Origin: an uncultured bacterium
Lineage (GTDB): Bacteria > Actinomycetota > Coriobacteriia > Coriobacteriales > Coriobacteriaceae
NCBI GenBank assembly: GCA_905214465.1
Contig: CAJMMD010000011.1
Span: forward strand, 11,000-74,999
Direction of reading: 5' to 3'
DNA length: 64,000 bases
Shown: piece after piece, positions 40,014 to 49,686 of the stretch
Layout: each line of letters begins with the position of its first letter
Numbering within the stretch: position 1 is the first letter of the stretch
The notes under the pieces: model-generated
Told to the model about the DNA's origin: nothing
The model's input: the letters and a program-made list of their open reading frames with translations, nothing else
Database searches by the model: none
Translations under genes and position numbers: made by a program

Positions 40014-41057
40014 TTGTTTTCTTTGATGGATATGTTCTTCGGTAGCTATGCGGGCGATCTTGCCATCGACCTCGGCACCGCAAATACGCTTGTCTCCGTG
40101 CGCGGCAAGGGCATCGTTATTCGCGAGCCCTCTGTTGTTGCCATCGACAAGAACGACGAGCGCATCCTGGCGGTCGGTATCGAGGCAAAGCGCATGCTCG
40201 GCCGTACGCCCGGCAACATCGTGGCCGTTCGTCCCCTGAAGGACGGCGTCATCGCCGACTTCGATGTTACCGAGGCCATGCTTCGCTACTTTATCGACAA
40301 GGCGTCCGAGAAGCGCTATCCGTGGACTCCGCGTCCGCGTGTTGTCGTCTGCGTTCCCTCCGGTGTCACGTCGGTCGAGAAGCGCGCTGTCTTTGAGGCC
40401 ACGATCCAGGCCGGCGCCCGCCAGGCCTATCTGATCGAAGAGCCTATGGCAGCTGCTATCGGCGCCGACCTGCCCGTCGAGGAACCCACCGGCTCCATGG
40501 TCATCGACATCGGCGGCGGTACCACCGAGGTTGCCGTTATCGCTATGGGCGGCATTGTCGTTTCGCAGTCCATTCGTATTGCCGGTGACGAGTTCGATCA
40601 GGCCATCCTCACGCACGTTCGCGATGCCTACAACCTGGCCATCGGCGAGCGTACGGCAGAGGACATCAAGATCAAGGTCGGCTCCGCCGTGCCGCTCAAG
40701 GATGAGCTCGACGTCGAGGTCAACGGCCGCGACGTGATCACCGGTCTGCCCAAGACCGTGCGCATCGAGAGCGAGGAGATTCGTCGCGCACTCAACAAGC
40801 CGCTCGACGAGATGGCCAAGGCCGTCAAGGACGCACTCGACGCTACGCCTCCCGATCTTGCCTCGGACCTTATGTACTACGGCATTTTGCTGACCGGTGG
40901 CGGCGCGCTGCTGCGCGGTCTCGACGTGCGCCTGCGCGATGAGACCGGTGTTTCGGTCAACGTCAGCCCCACGGCGCTCGATAACGTCGTTAACGGCTGT
41001 GCCCGCGTGCTCGAGGCCAATGCGTTTGATGGCGGCTTCGTCCAGACCAATGCTTAA
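40014..41057 (+). CDS. mreB: rod-shape determining protein MreB
   Basis: 347 residues. Actin-fold motifs: IDLGTANTLVSVRGKGIV (phosphate 1), VIDIGGGTTEVAVIAMGG (phosphate 2), LTGGGALLRGLDVRL (adenosine). It polymerises on the inner membrane face and guides wall synthesis. Start TTG 40014 has AGGAG five bases upstream; an ATG at 40026 is a weaker alternative. First gene of the mreBCD-mrdA-rodA cluster. Presence of MreB indicates rod growth by lateral wall insertion, unusual for many actinobacteria but normal in Coriobacteriia. Confidence 0.97.
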   Translation: MFSLMDMFFGSYAGDLAIDLGTANTLVSVRGKGIVIREPSVVAIDKNDERILAVGIEAKRMLGRTPGNIVAVRPLKDGVIADFDVTEAMLRYFIDKASEKRYPWTPRPRVVVCVPSGVTSVEKRAVFEATIQAGARQAYLIEEPMAAAIGADLPVEEPTGSMVIDIGGGTTEVAVIAMGGIVVSQSIRIAGDEFDQAILTHVRDAYNLAIGERTAEDIKIKVGSAVPLKDELDVEVNGRDVITGLPKTVRIESEEIRRALNKPLDEMAKAVKDALDATPPDLASDLMYYGILLTGGGALLRGLDVRLRDETGVSVNVSPTALDNVVNGCARVLEANAFDGGFVQTNA

Positions 41058-41078
41058 TTTCCAAAAGGTGGATTCCAT

Positions 41079-42077
41079 TTGGCACGATCTTCGGGTTTCT
41101 CCACAAATCTGAATACCAAGCGACAATCAACGGGTATGCGCCCGTTGATTGTTTTCAGCCTGATTTCGGTGTTGCTGCTCACGTTTTACATCCGCGAGGG
41201 CGAGGCAGGACCGATTCATGCCGTGCGCTCGGGCGTGACGACGATTACCTCGCCGGTGCGCTTTGTGGGCTCGGCTGTGGCGGCTCCCTTCAATGCGATC
41301 GGTAACGTGTTCTCTAACCTTACGGCGTCGCAGGACACGCTTGACGAGCTTAAGAAGCAAAACGAGGAACTGACCTCTAAGGTTGCTGAGCTCTCCGAGG
41401 CTCAAAAGACCGCCGAGCGTCTGGAGGGGCTGGTCGGCCTGCAGTCGACCTATAACCTCAAATCGACCGCTGCTCGTATCGTTGGTGCCTCCGGCGATGC
41501 CTGGACCTCGACCGTTACCATCGACAAGGGCTCTGCCGACGGCCTTACCATCAACATGCCCGTGACGAGTTCTGCCGGTGTTATCGGCCAGATTATCGAG
41601 GTATCGGCCAAGACCTCTACCGTGCGCCTGATTGGCGACGAGAACTCCGGCGTATCCGCCATGGTGCAGGACACGCGCGCCCAGGGTATGCTGCAGGGTC
41701 AGGCTGACGGCACGCTGCGTCTTGAGTACGTGAGCGTCGACTCCGATGTTAAGGTTGGCGACATCATCGTGACCTCGGGCATTGGCGGTGTGTTCCCCAA
41801 GGGTCTACCGCTCGGCACCGTCTCGTCGGTTGAAAAATCCGCAAACGACGTGTACTACACCATTGTGGTGCGCGCCCAGACGACGGCCGAGAACAACGAG
41901 GAAGTGCTGGTCATCACCTCGCTGACCGACGAACAGTCGGCCTCGGATGAGGACGTGAGCACCGCTAATAGCACGCCGCAGGGAACGTCGCGCGATGCTG
42001 CGACCAAGACGAAGGACGAGAGCTCGGATGACGGTTCCGACACGTCCGAGACGACCGATTCCGGCTCGAGCGAATAG
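41079..42077 (+). CDS. mreC: rod-shape determining protein MreC
   Basis: 332 residues from TTG 41079, with AGGTGG upstream. One membrane helix (PLIVFSLISVLLLTFYI, about 22-40), a coiled coil (ASQDTLDELKKQNEELTSKVAEL), and the MreC beta domains (VTIDKGSADGLTINMPV, VRLIGDENSGVSAMVQ, GDIIVTSGIGGVFPKGLPLG). It bridges MreB inside to PBP2 outside. A 50-residue Ser/Asp/Thr-rich tail after residue about 280 is longer than usual. Confidence 0.95.
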   Translation: MARSSGFSTNLNTKRQSTGMRPLIVFSLISVLLLTFYIREGEAGPIHAVRSGVTTITSPVRFVGSAVAAPFNAIGNVFSNLTASQDTLDELKKQNEELTSKVAELSEAQKTAERLEGLVGLQSTYNLKSTAARIVGASGDAWTSTVTIDKGSADGLTINMPVTSSAGVIGQIIEVSAKTSTVRLIGDENSGVSAMVQDTRAQGMLQGQADGTLRLEYVSVDSDVKVGDIIVTSGIGGVFPKGLPLGTVSSVEKSANDVYYTIVVRAQTTAENNEEVLVITSLTDEQSASDEDVSTANSTPQGTSRDAATKTKDESSDDGSDTSETTDSGSSE

Positions 42078-42082
42078 GGGGC

Positions 42083-42655
42083 ATGTCCATGGATCTACAC
42101 GAGCAGGGGATGAGCTCCCGCACGTTTGTAATCGCCGCCATCGTGTGCGTGCTGCTGCAGGCAGGCCTGGCACCGCAGATCTCCATTGCGGGCGGTCGCG
42201 TCAACTTTATGATTATCCTGGTGTGCCTAAGCGTGTTCTCGGGCGACCCGACCCGTGCCGTCGTGTGCGGTTTTTGCAGCGGCTTGTTCTATGACCTTTC
42301 CGCTGCCGTGCCGGTGGGCGTTATGTCGCTCCTGCTGACCGTGGGTTCTTTTGCCCTGGTGCATAGCGCTGCCGGTCAGACGGGCGGTGCCCCGAGTGCG
42401 CGCGGCATCACGGTGGGCGCCTTCGCGTTCGTCATTAATGTGATCTACAGCATCATCTTGCTGTTTATGGGTTTGGAGACGAGCTTTGTCGTGGCGATCT
42501 TCGGCCATGCGCTGCCGTCTTCGATCCTGACGGGTCTGGTTGCCATTCCGTTTTTGATGTCCGGCGTCGTGCCGCAGTCCGGTTATGGATTCTCCGCACG
42601 TGGCGGACGCCAGACGGGCATGCGCTTTAAGCCCAAGACCCGTAAGCTCAAATAG
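42083..42655 (+). CDS. mreD: rod-shape determining protein MreD
   Basis: 190 residues with about five membrane segments: FVIAAIVCVLLQAGLAPQI, NFMIILVCLSVFSG, CGFCSGLFYDLS, VGVMSLLLTVGSFALV, and two later. The PDGF/CGFCSGLFYDL position is the conserved MreD loop. It is a membrane part of the elongation machine, between mreC and mrdA. The start ATG at 42083 is five bases after the mreC stop and has a weak GGGGG ribosome site. Confidence 0.9.
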   Translation: MSMDLHEQGMSSRTFVIAAIVCVLLQAGLAPQISIAGGRVNFMIILVCLSVFSGDPTRAVVCGFCSGLFYDLSAAVPVGVMSLLLTVGSFALVHSAAGQTGGAPSARGITVGAFAFVINVIYSIILLFMGLETSFVVAIFGHALPSSILTGLVAIPFLMSGVVPQSGYGFSARGGRQTGMRFKPKTRKLK

Positions 42656-42668
42656 GGGAGGCTCGTAG

Positions 42669-44738
42669 ATGTCTTCCCAGATGACGGTTATTATCGCCGG
42701 TATCGTGCTGGTTGTGGCTATCGTGGTCGCACTGGTCATTATGCGTCGCGGCGATTCTCGTTTTACCTACGATACGCAGCATGGGACGGCCCCGCGCGCC
42801 ACCGAGGGCGAGGGCAATACCGCGGCGACCGCCTTTAAGGGCCGCTTCTCCATCCTCACCACGGGTGTGGGCGCGATGTTCGCGGCGCTTGCCGTCAAGC
42901 TGTGGGGCATGCAGATGGTCTCGTCGGACTATTACGAAAAGCAGGCTAATAGCAATCAGACGCGCACCGTTACCACACCCGCTGTGCGCGGCCGCATCCT
43001 CGACCGCAATGGCGTGGCGCTTGTCCAGAACCGTCCCTCACTTGCTGTCGTGGCCTACCGCGACCTTGCCGAGGATGAGGTTCTGGTTCGCCATCTTGCC
43101 AACGTGCTCGGTATGCCCTACGTGGCGGTGCTGCGCAATATTCAGGACAATTCCGAGGGCGCTCAGAGCCTGCATACCATCGCGACGGACGTCCGTCGCT
43201 CCACGGTTGCCTATATTCAGGAGCACGCCGGCGAGTTCCCGGGCGTCAAGATTGCCGAGCGTACCGAGCGCCAGTATCCATATGGCGAGACGGCATGCCA
43301 TATCTTGGGCTATACCGGCACCATTACCTCCGAGCAGCTCGAGGCCCAGAATAAGAAAACCTCTGGTGATGATGATGCTTCTGCTGGCCGGATTACGTAC
43401 CAGTCGGGCGATATCGTGGGCCAGGCGGGTGTTGAGAGCTACTACGAAAACCTGCTGCAGGGTATTCGTGGCGAGCAGACCGTCAAGGTCGATGCCTCGG
43501 GCAATGTGACCGGTCAGGCCGGCGCCGTGCCCGCCAAGGCCGGCTCCGACATTAAGCTCACGCTCGATCTTAAGATCCAACAGGCCTGTGAGACGGCGCT
43601 GGCGAGCGCCATCGAGCTTGCCAAGACCACTGGCTACAGCAATGCCGGCAACGGCGCTGTGGTGTGTCTCGATCCCAACAATGGCGAGATCCTGGGCATG
43701 GCGAGCGAGCCCAAGTTCGATCCGTCCGTCTTTATCGGCGGCGTCTCAAATGACGTGTGGACCGAGCTCAATGATGACAAGGGTTCGCACCCGCTGCTCA
43801 ACCGCGCCATTAGCGGACAGTACATGTCGGCTTCGACCATCAAGCCGCTCTCGGCACTGGCCGGTCTTGAGTTTGGAACCTACACTTCAACGCAGACAAC
43901 CAACTGCACGGGCTATTGGACGGGCCTGGGCAAGGCTTGGGGCAAGCGCTGCTGGCTGACGTCTGGCCACGGCACCATGACGCTGCAGTCGGGTATCGCC
44001 AACTCGTGCGACCCCGTCTTCTACGACATGGGCAAGGCCTTCTTTTATGACGAGCAACATTCCGAGGGCCTGCAGGAGGTCTTTCGTCGCTGGGGCCTAG
44101 GCAAGACCTGCGGTATCGATCTGCCGAGTGAGGGCGCGGGCCGTATTCCCGATGCCGAGTGGAAAGAGTCGTACTTTACCGACGCCTCTGCCGAGGACCG
44201 CAAGTGGAATGCCGGCGATATGACCAACATTGCCATCGGCCAAGGCGACATCCTGGTGACGCCCCTGCAGATGGCGTGCGCCTATATGGGTCTTGCCAAC
44301 GGCGGCAAGCAGTACGTGCCTCACGTGTTTTTGTCTGCCGTGTCGCGCGATGGCGACGGCGATGCCTATAAGTACAACGGCAAGGGCAAGAAGAAGCGCC
44401 TGGAGGCCAAGATCAACAGCGATTCGGATTTGACTCTTGTTCGCAACGGCATGCACGACGTGATTTACACGGCATCGACGTCCCTGGCGGCTCACTTTGG
44501 CACCCTGACGCCGCAGGTGTACGGCAAGTCGGGCACGGGCGAGAAAAGCGGCGAGGACGAATACGCGTGGTTCTGCGCCTATGCACCGGCCGATGATCCC
44601 AAGTATGTCATCGCTACTGTCCTGGAGCAGGGCGGCGGTGGTTCGGATACCGCGATGCATGTCGTGCGCGACGTGCTCGGCGTGATTTATGACGAGCCCG
44701 ATACCTCTTCGGCCTCGGGCGATTCTTCGGTTCGATAG
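42669..44738 (+). CDS. mrdA: penicillin-binding protein 2 (transpeptidase of the elongasome)
   Basis: 689 residues. A first membrane helix at residues 6-24, a Thr/Gly-rich linker, a second helix (about 62-80), then the pedestal domain with RGRILDRNGVALVQNRPS. Transpeptidase motifs: SASTIKPL with catalytic Ser389/Lys392, NSCD (445-448), and KSGTGE in place of KTGT near residue 620. It cross-links side-wall peptidoglycan with RodA. The usual PBP2 has only one N-terminal helix; the extra one is odd. GGGAGG precedes the ATG. Confidence 0.95.
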   Translation: MSSQMTVIIAGIVLVVAIVVALVIMRRGDSRFTYDTQHGTAPRATEGEGNTAATAFKGRFSILTTGVGAMFAALAVKLWGMQMVSSDYYEKQANSNQTRTVTTPAVRGRILDRNGVALVQNRPSLAVVAYRDLAEDEVLVRHLANVLGMPYVAVLRNIQDNSEGAQSLHTIATDVRRSTVAYIQEHAGEFPGVKIAERTERQYPYGETACHILGYTGTITSEQLEAQNKKTSGDDDASAGRITYQSGDIVGQAGVESYYENLLQGIRGEQTVKVDASGNVTGQAGAVPAKAGSDIKLTLDLKIQQACETALASAIELAKTTGYSNAGNGAVVCLDPNNGEILGMASEPKFDPSVFIGGVSNDVWTELNDDKGSHPLLNRAISGQYMSASTIKPLSALAGLEFGTYTSTQTTNCTGYWTGLGKAWGKRCWLTSGHGTMTLQSGIANSCDPVFYDMGKAFFYDEQHSEGLQEVFRRWGLGKTCGIDLPSEGAGRIPDAEWKESYFTDASAEDRKWNAGDMTNIAIGQGDILVTPLQMACAYMGLANGGKQYVPHVFLSAVSRDGDGDAYKYNGKGKKKRLEAKINSDSDLTLVRNGMHDVIYTASTSLAAHFGTLTPQVYGKSGTGEKSGEDEYAWFCAYAPADDPKYVIATVLEQGGGGSDTAMHVVRDVLGVIYDEPDTSSASGDSSVR

Positions 44739-44747
44739 GAGGTTGCG

Positions 44748-45974
44748 ATGGATTTTTCTCCGGCGGATCTGTTCCGTTCAACCAAGACCGGCTCTCGCAG
44801 CAGCCTGGACCGCGTCAACAAGCAACTTTCGGCCTCGCGCGGTACGTTTCGCCAAAAGGTGCATATCGGTGTGCTGCTGGCTACCGTCGCGCTCGTTGCC
44901 TATGGCGCCATCATTATTTGGTCGGCGTCACAGTTTAAGGCCGACGCCTCATTCTCGCGCCACCTGCTGGGCATTGGCATTGGCGCGGTGCTTGCGGTGC
45001 TCGTCTGGCGTACCGATCTGCGCGGCATCTCTAACTTCTCGACGGCGCTGCTCGTCATTGACCTTATTGTGATCTTCTCGCCCAAGATTCCGGGCCTGTC
45101 CTATACGGGCGGTCTGGGCATGACGGGCTGGATCAAGATTCCCGGTATCGGCTTGACATTCCAGCCGGTTGAGCTTGCCAAGCTCATCACCATCTTCTTT
45201 ATCGCCACGCTTGGCTCGCAGTATAACGGCCGCATCGATACCGTTCGCGACTACGTCAAGCTCTGCGGCATGCTGTCCATTCCGTTTTTGGCCGTCGTCG
45301 CCATGGGCGACCTGGGCTCGGGCCTGGTCGTGCTGGTCTCGGGCGCCATCGTCATCTGCATGAGCGGTGCACGCCGCGAATGGGTGCTGTCGACCCTGGC
45401 CCTGCTCGTGGGCCTGGTGGCCCTCGTCCTGGCGCTCGATTCGGTCTTTGATTCGTTGCTCGGCCACGATGTGCTCATCAAGCAGTATCAGATGAACCGT
45501 CTGACGGTCTTTATCGACCCCGATAATGCCGATTCGGACGATGCCTACAACCTGCAGCAGTCGCTTATCGCCGTTGGCTCGGGCGGCTTCTTTGGTAAGG
45601 GTTTGGGCCATGCGACGCAGTCGGCCGGCGGCTTTCTGCCCGAGTTCCACACCGACTTCGTCTTCGCCTTCCTGTCCGAGACCTTTGGCTTTTGCGGTTC
45701 CTTTTTGCTCCTGTGCCTCTACGTGCTGCTGATCTTTTCGACGATTCGCGTCGCCTTTAAGTGTGAGTCGCTGTTCTTGCGCCTATCGTGTGTGGGCATC
45801 GTTGGCATGTGGGCGTTCCAGACCTTCGAAAACATCGGCATGTGCATCGGCATGATGCCGATTACCGGTATTCCGCTACCGTTTATTAGCTTCGGTTCTT
45901 CTTCGATGATGATTCAGCTGCTGACGGTGGGTATCGTACAATCCATATGGCGGCATCGTTCGGGCGCCGCGTAA
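44748..45974 (+). CDS. rodA: peptidoglycan polymerase RodA (SEDS family)
   Basis: 408 residues with ten predicted helices after a basic cytoplasmic start (STKTGSRSSLDRVNKQL). SEDS landmarks: WIKIPGIGLTFQPVELAKL, GSGLVVLVSGAIV, YQMNRLTVFIDP, the LLQSLIAVGSGGFFGKGLG, and FIVFAFLSETFGF-like loop; the essential Asp/Glu region in FQPVEL and the PITGIPLPFISFGSSSM end are intact. It polymerises glycan strands with PBP2 next door. It starts 9 bases after mrdA. Confidence 0.95.
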   Translation: MDFSPADLFRSTKTGSRSSLDRVNKQLSASRGTFRQKVHIGVLLATVALVAYGAIIIWSASQFKADASFSRHLLGIGIGAVLAVLVWRTDLRGISNFSTALLVIDLIVIFSPKIPGLSYTGGLGMTGWIKIPGIGLTFQPVELAKLITIFFIATLGSQYNGRIDTVRDYVKLCGMLSIPFLAVVAMGDLGSGLVVLVSGAIVICMSGARREWVLSTLALLVGLVALVLALDSVFDSLLGHDVLIKQYQMNRLTVFIDPDNADSDDAYNLQQSLIAVGSGGFFGKGLGHATQSAGGFLPEFHTDFVFAFLSETFGFCGSFLLLCLYVLLIFSTIRVAFKCESLFLRLSCVGIVGMWAFQTFENIGMCIGMMPITGIPLPFISFGSSSMMIQLLTVGIVQSIWRHRSGAA

Positions 45975-45992
45975 CCGCTGGAGGGGTTTGCT

Positions 45993-46922
45993 ATGAAAAT
46001 TCCCGTAGATAAGCTGACCCGCGCTTTTAAGATGGGCGCGTCCGTTAAGAAGGATTCCGATACGCCGGTGCGCGTCTCGGTCTATTTGGATTCGTCCGCC
46101 TCGCGCTTTCTGGCCGAGACGGTGCGTGACGCCTTTGTACCGCAGACGACCTCGGGCATTGTGCGCGTCGAGCGTCTGGGGGAGGAGCGAATTGCTCCAA
46201 AGACCGATACCGATGTGGTACTGGTGCTCTCGTGTGGTTCCGACCGCTTGGAGAGTGCCGTGCAGGAGCTCGTGATCGCCGGCGCGCCCGTGTGCGTGCT
46301 TGCCGAGTCTGCTGTGGAGGTGCCGTTTATCGAGGAGTCCACGCCCATGCTCGGCGTGGTAGCGGCAACCGATAAGACGTATCTGCTCGAGACGCTTGCC
46401 CGCTGGATTCTCGATCGCACCGAAAAGGAAACGGCTTTTGCGGCGAACTTTGCCTTCATGCGCATCGCGGCGGCCAATCGTATCATCACCTCGTGCGCGC
46501 TCACCAATATGGCGACCGGTGCGCTGGTGTTTTTGCCGGGCGCCGATTATCCCGTTATGGCGCTGGCGCAGGTGGGCATGCTCTTTGAGCTCGCTGCCGT
46601 CTTTGGACGCGGCATTAAGCCTGAGCGCGGCTACGAGGTCGCTGGCGTGCTTGCCGGCGGTCTTGTGATCCGCGCGGTCACCCGCGCGCTCGTCAAGCAG
46701 ACGCCGCATATTGGGTTTGCCGTCAAGGCGCTCACTGCTGCTGCGGGCACCTATGGCATGGGCCGTGCGCTCGTTTCGCTCTACGAGCGCGATGTCGACT
46801 ACAGCCGTGCCAACGAGGTGGTCACTGCCACGTTCTCCCGCGTTCGCGATCTGGTGACCACGGTCGCGGGCGCTACCCGTCCTATGGCGTCCTACCAAGA
46901 CGCATCCGATCTCGCTGCTTAG
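45993..46922 (+). CDS. DUF697-like protein in the mre cluster
   Basis: 309 residues. The N-terminal half (VRVSVYLDSSASRFLAETVR, DVVLVLSCGSDRLESAVQEL) has alternating strands and helices with no P-loop. Residues about 160-260 (NRIITSCALTNMATGALVFLPGADYPVM, LAQVGMLFELAAVFGRG) are hydrophobic and resemble DUF697, usually fused to or beside GTPases. It starts 18 bases after rodA and is followed 10 bases later by the radical SAM gene, so it is part of this operon. The link to elongation or ribosome-related proteins is inferred from position only. Confidence 0.65.
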   Translation: MKIPVDKLTRAFKMGASVKKDSDTPVRVSVYLDSSASRFLAETVRDAFVPQTTSGIVRVERLGEERIAPKTDTDVVLVLSCGSDRLESAVQELVIAGAPVCVLAESAVEVPFIEESTPMLGVVAATDKTYLLETLARWILDRTEKETAFAANFAFMRIAAANRIITSCALTNMATGALVFLPGADYPVMALAQVGMLFELAAVFGRGIKPERGYEVAGVLAGGLVIRAVTRALVKQTPHIGFAVKALTAAAGTYGMGRALVSLYERDVDYSRANEVVTATFSRVRDLVTTVAGATRPMASYQDASDLAA

Positions 46923-46932
46923 GGGTTTTCCG

Positions 46933-48810
46933 TTGCGCGTTCCGTATCAAGACTGCTTTCATTTAATTGAGCCGCTGCTCGCCAAGGTCGAGAAGCCGAG
47001 TCGCTATATCGATCACGAGTGGGGCACGCTTTCCAAGGCCGATGCCGACTACCGTTGCTGCTTGATCTACCCGGATGTGTACGAGGTTGGTCTGCCCAAC
47101 CAGGGCATCGCCATCCTCTACAATATCCTTAACCAGGCCGAGGGCATCTCCTGCGAACGTGGCTATGTGCCGTGGCCCGATATGGGTGACGCCATGCGCG
47201 AGGCGGGTATTCCGCTGCTGTCGCTCGAAGGTGCTGCCCCCGTCGCTTCGTTTGATATCGTCGGTCTGCATGTGCCGCACGAGATGGCGGTGACGAACTT
47301 CCTCGAGGCTCTCGACCTCGCTGGCATTCCGCTGTTAGCGGCCGACCGAGGCGAAGACGACCCCATCATCATCGCCGGCGGTCCCTCGGTGTACAACCCC
47401 GAGCCGTACGCGGCCTTTTTCGATGCCATCCTCATCGGCGAGGGCGAGGAATCGCTGCTCGAGACCTGCCAGCTGCATCGCCGCCTGCGTGACGAAGGGG
47501 TCCCGCGCGCGCAGATTGTTGAGCAGCTTGCATCCATTGCCGGCAACTACGTGCCGTCGCTCTATGAGGTTCGTCACGACGAGCCCTGCTCGCCGCATGG
47601 CTACACCGTGCCGCGTGAGGGCAAGGATGCGCCGACCGTGGTCTACAAGCGCGTCGTCGAGGATTTCGGCGCCACGAATCCGCTGTCGCAGTCGTGCGTA
47701 CCCTATGCGCAGCTGGTCCACGACCGCCTGTCTATCGAGATCCTGCGCGGCTGCGCCCGCGGCTGTCGTTTTTGCCAGGCCGGCATGACGTATCGCCCGG
47801 TGCGCGAGCGCTCGGCCGACCAGATCGTCTCGTCGGTGATTCAGGGTCTGGAAAAGACCGGCTATGACGAGGTGTCGCTGACCTCGCTCTCCACGACCGA
47901 CCACTCCTGCATTCGCGACGTGCTCGGCAGGCTCAACCGTCGCCTGGAGGATACGGGTATTCGCGTGTCTATTCCGTCGCAGCGCCTGGATTCGTTTGGC
48001 GTGGATATGGCCGAGTCGGTCGCCGGCGAAAAGAAGGGCGGCCTGACGTTCGCACCCGAGGCCGGCAGCCAGCGCATGCGCGACATCATTAACAAGAACG
48101 TGACCGAGGAGGACCTGGACCGTGCGGCCAAGGCGGCCTTCGAGGCCGGCTGGAACCGCATGAAGCTCTACTTTATGATGGGCCTTCCCGGCGAGCGCGA
48201 CGAGGACATCGTGGCCATCGCCAATCTGGCCGATCACGTGCTGGAGCTCGGTCGTTCCGTGGTGCCCAAGGCTCGTCGCGGCTCGATCTCGGTGTCCATC
48301 TCGGTTTCGGTCTTTATCCCCAAGGCTGCCACGCCGTTCCAGTGGTGCCCACAGCTCGACTACGACGACGTCAAGCGTCGCCAGAAGCTGCTTATCACGA
48401 GCGTTCGCAACCGTGCCGTCCGCGTGCATTACCACGATGCCGAGACCTCGCTCATCGAGGCCGCTCTGTCCCGCGCCGGTCGTGACATGACGCCCGTCAT
48501 CATCGATGCTTGGCGCGCGGGCTCTCGCTTTGACGCCTGGGTAGAGCATTTCTCGCTCGATAACTGGAAGGAGGCTGCTGCCAAAAACGGCATCGACCTC
48601 AATGAGCTCGTGCACCTGCCCTACGAGTTGGACTGGCGCCTGCCGTGGGAGCACGTGAGCCCCGGCTGCACGCGCGGCTTCCTCGAGCGCGAGTACCGTC
48701 GCTCGCTCGAGGGTGTCACGACTCCCGACTGCACCCGCACGTCGTGCACCGGCTGCGGAATCTGCCCCACGCTCCACGCCAAGAATGTATTGATGGGTGA
48801 TCGCGCATGA
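46933..48810 (+). CDS. B12-binding-type radical SAM protein, TIGR03960 family
   Basis: 625 residues from TTG 46933, with AGGGG upstream. Residues 1-200 have a cobalamin-binding-like fold (IIAGGPSVYNPEPYAAFFDAILIGEGEE). The 4Fe-4S motif is CARGCRFCQAG with Cys274, Cys278, Cys281; PQRLDSFGVDM and TFAPEAGSQRMRDIINK follow. The C-terminus has the cysteine set CTRTSCTGCGICP, a possible second cluster. TIGR03960 proteins are regularly followed by the DUF2344/TIGR03936 partner, as here (ATGA overlap). Substrate is unknown. Confidence 0.9.
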   Translation: MRVPYQDCFHLIEPLLAKVEKPSRYIDHEWGTLSKADADYRCCLIYPDVYEVGLPNQGIAILYNILNQAEGISCERGYVPWPDMGDAMREAGIPLLSLEGAAPVASFDIVGLHVPHEMAVTNFLEALDLAGIPLLAADRGEDDPIIIAGGPSVYNPEPYAAFFDAILIGEGEESLLETCQLHRRLRDEGVPRAQIVEQLASIAGNYVPSLYEVRHDEPCSPHGYTVPREGKDAPTVVYKRVVEDFGATNPLSQSCVPYAQLVHDRLSIEILRGCARGCRFCQAGMTYRPVRERSADQIVSSVIQGLEKTGYDEVSLTSLSTTDHSCIRDVLGRLNRRLEDTGIRVSIPSQRLDSFGVDMAESVAGEKKGGLTFAPEAGSQRMRDIINKNVTEEDLDRAAKAAFEAGWNRMKLYFMMGLPGERDEDIVAIANLADHVLELGRSVVPKARRGSISVSISVSVFIPKAATPFQWCPQLDYDDVKRRQKLLITSVRNRAVRVHYHDAETSLIEAALSRAGRDMTPVIIDAWRAGSRFDAWVEHFSLDNWKEAAAKNGIDLNELVHLPYELDWRLPWEHVSPGCTRGFLEREYRRSLEGVTTPDCTRTSCTGCGICPTLHAKNVLMGDRA

Positions 48811-49619
48811 GTGAGCGCCTGACCGAAAACCCCACGCTCTTTAGACTTCGTGTTCGCTATGGCAAGCGCGATCGCCTTAAGTACCTGGGCCATCTCGAAG
48901 TAATCCATACCATTGAGCGCATCGTGCGCCGTGCGGGACTTCCCTATGCCGTCACGCAGGGCTTCTCTCCGCACATGCGCGTGGGCTTCTCTTCGGCGTT
49001 ACCGGTGGGTACGTCGTCGACCTGCGAGTGGTATGACCTGTTTATGACCGAGTTCGTGGCGCTCGACGAGGCGTTTGGGCGCCTGGCTGCGGCGTCTCCG
49101 GCCGATCTGGCGCCCATCGAGGCGGCGTATATCGACGTGCGCACGCCGGCGTTGACGGCGCAACTCACGCGTCTGTCGTATCGCATCGACCTGCACTTGG
49201 ATCCCGAGGCGCCCGTAAGCGCCGACGAGGTGCGTCGTGCGATCGACACGCTGCGCGCGGACCATGGCATCGACTACGCGCGCGGCAAAAAGAGCAAGCG
49301 ACTTGATCTGGACCATACGCTCGTTGGCTATGAGCTCACGGCGGGGGAGTGTGAGGACCATCTGGTGCTCATGCTCGACACCCATGCCGACAACGAGGGC
49401 TCCATGCGTCCGGAAATTTTGCTTTCTGCTGCTGATGTTTTGTTGCAGGGCTTGACCCCGGGCGTGGATGCACCTATTGTTTCCACCGGTATGCAAGACC
49501 TCGTGACCATCTGCTCCTACGATGTCGAGCGTCAGAATCAAGCATGCGAGGACGACGAGGGCCGACTCGTCAGCCCCATACCTGTGCGAACTTGTGGATT
49601 TGCTCCACATACTCGTTGA
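48807..49619 (+). CDS. radical SAM-linked protein, TIGR03936/DUF2344
   Basis: 270 residues. FRLRVRYGKRDRLKYLGHLEVIHTIERIVRRAGLPYAVTQGFSPHM is the DUF2344 signature, followed by SSALPVGTSSTCEWYDL. The ATGA overlap with the preceding radical SAM gene shows tight coupling; in other bacteria the two are sometimes fused. It probably binds the substrate of the radical SAM enzyme. The conserved part ends by about 220; the tail overlaps the rplU promoter. Confidence 0.9.
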   Translation: MSERLTENPTLFRLRVRYGKRDRLKYLGHLEVIHTIERIVRRAGLPYAVTQGFSPHMRVGFSSALPVGTSSTCEWYDLFMTEFVALDEAFGRLAAASPADLAPIEAAYIDVRTPALTAQLTRLSYRIDLHLDPEAPVSADEVRRAIDTLRADHGIDYARGKKSKRLDLDHTLVGYELTAGECEDHLVLMLDTHADNEGSMRPEILLSAADVLLQGLTPGVDAPIVSTGMQDLVTICSYDVERQNQACEDDEGRLVSPIPVRTCGFAPHTR

Positions 49620-49644
49620 CGGGGGTATTTTCGCCTGCTACTAT
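49616..49644 (+). promoter_or_regulatory. promoter of the rplU operon
   Basis: TTGACG (49616-49621), 17-base spacer, TACTAT (49639-49644). It overlaps the last codons of the DUF2344 gene and sits 43 bases before the rplU ATG. Confidence 0.82.
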
Positions 49645-49686
49645 ATTCGGCTGTTGCACTAACTGATGCATGAAGGGCAAGTAAAC

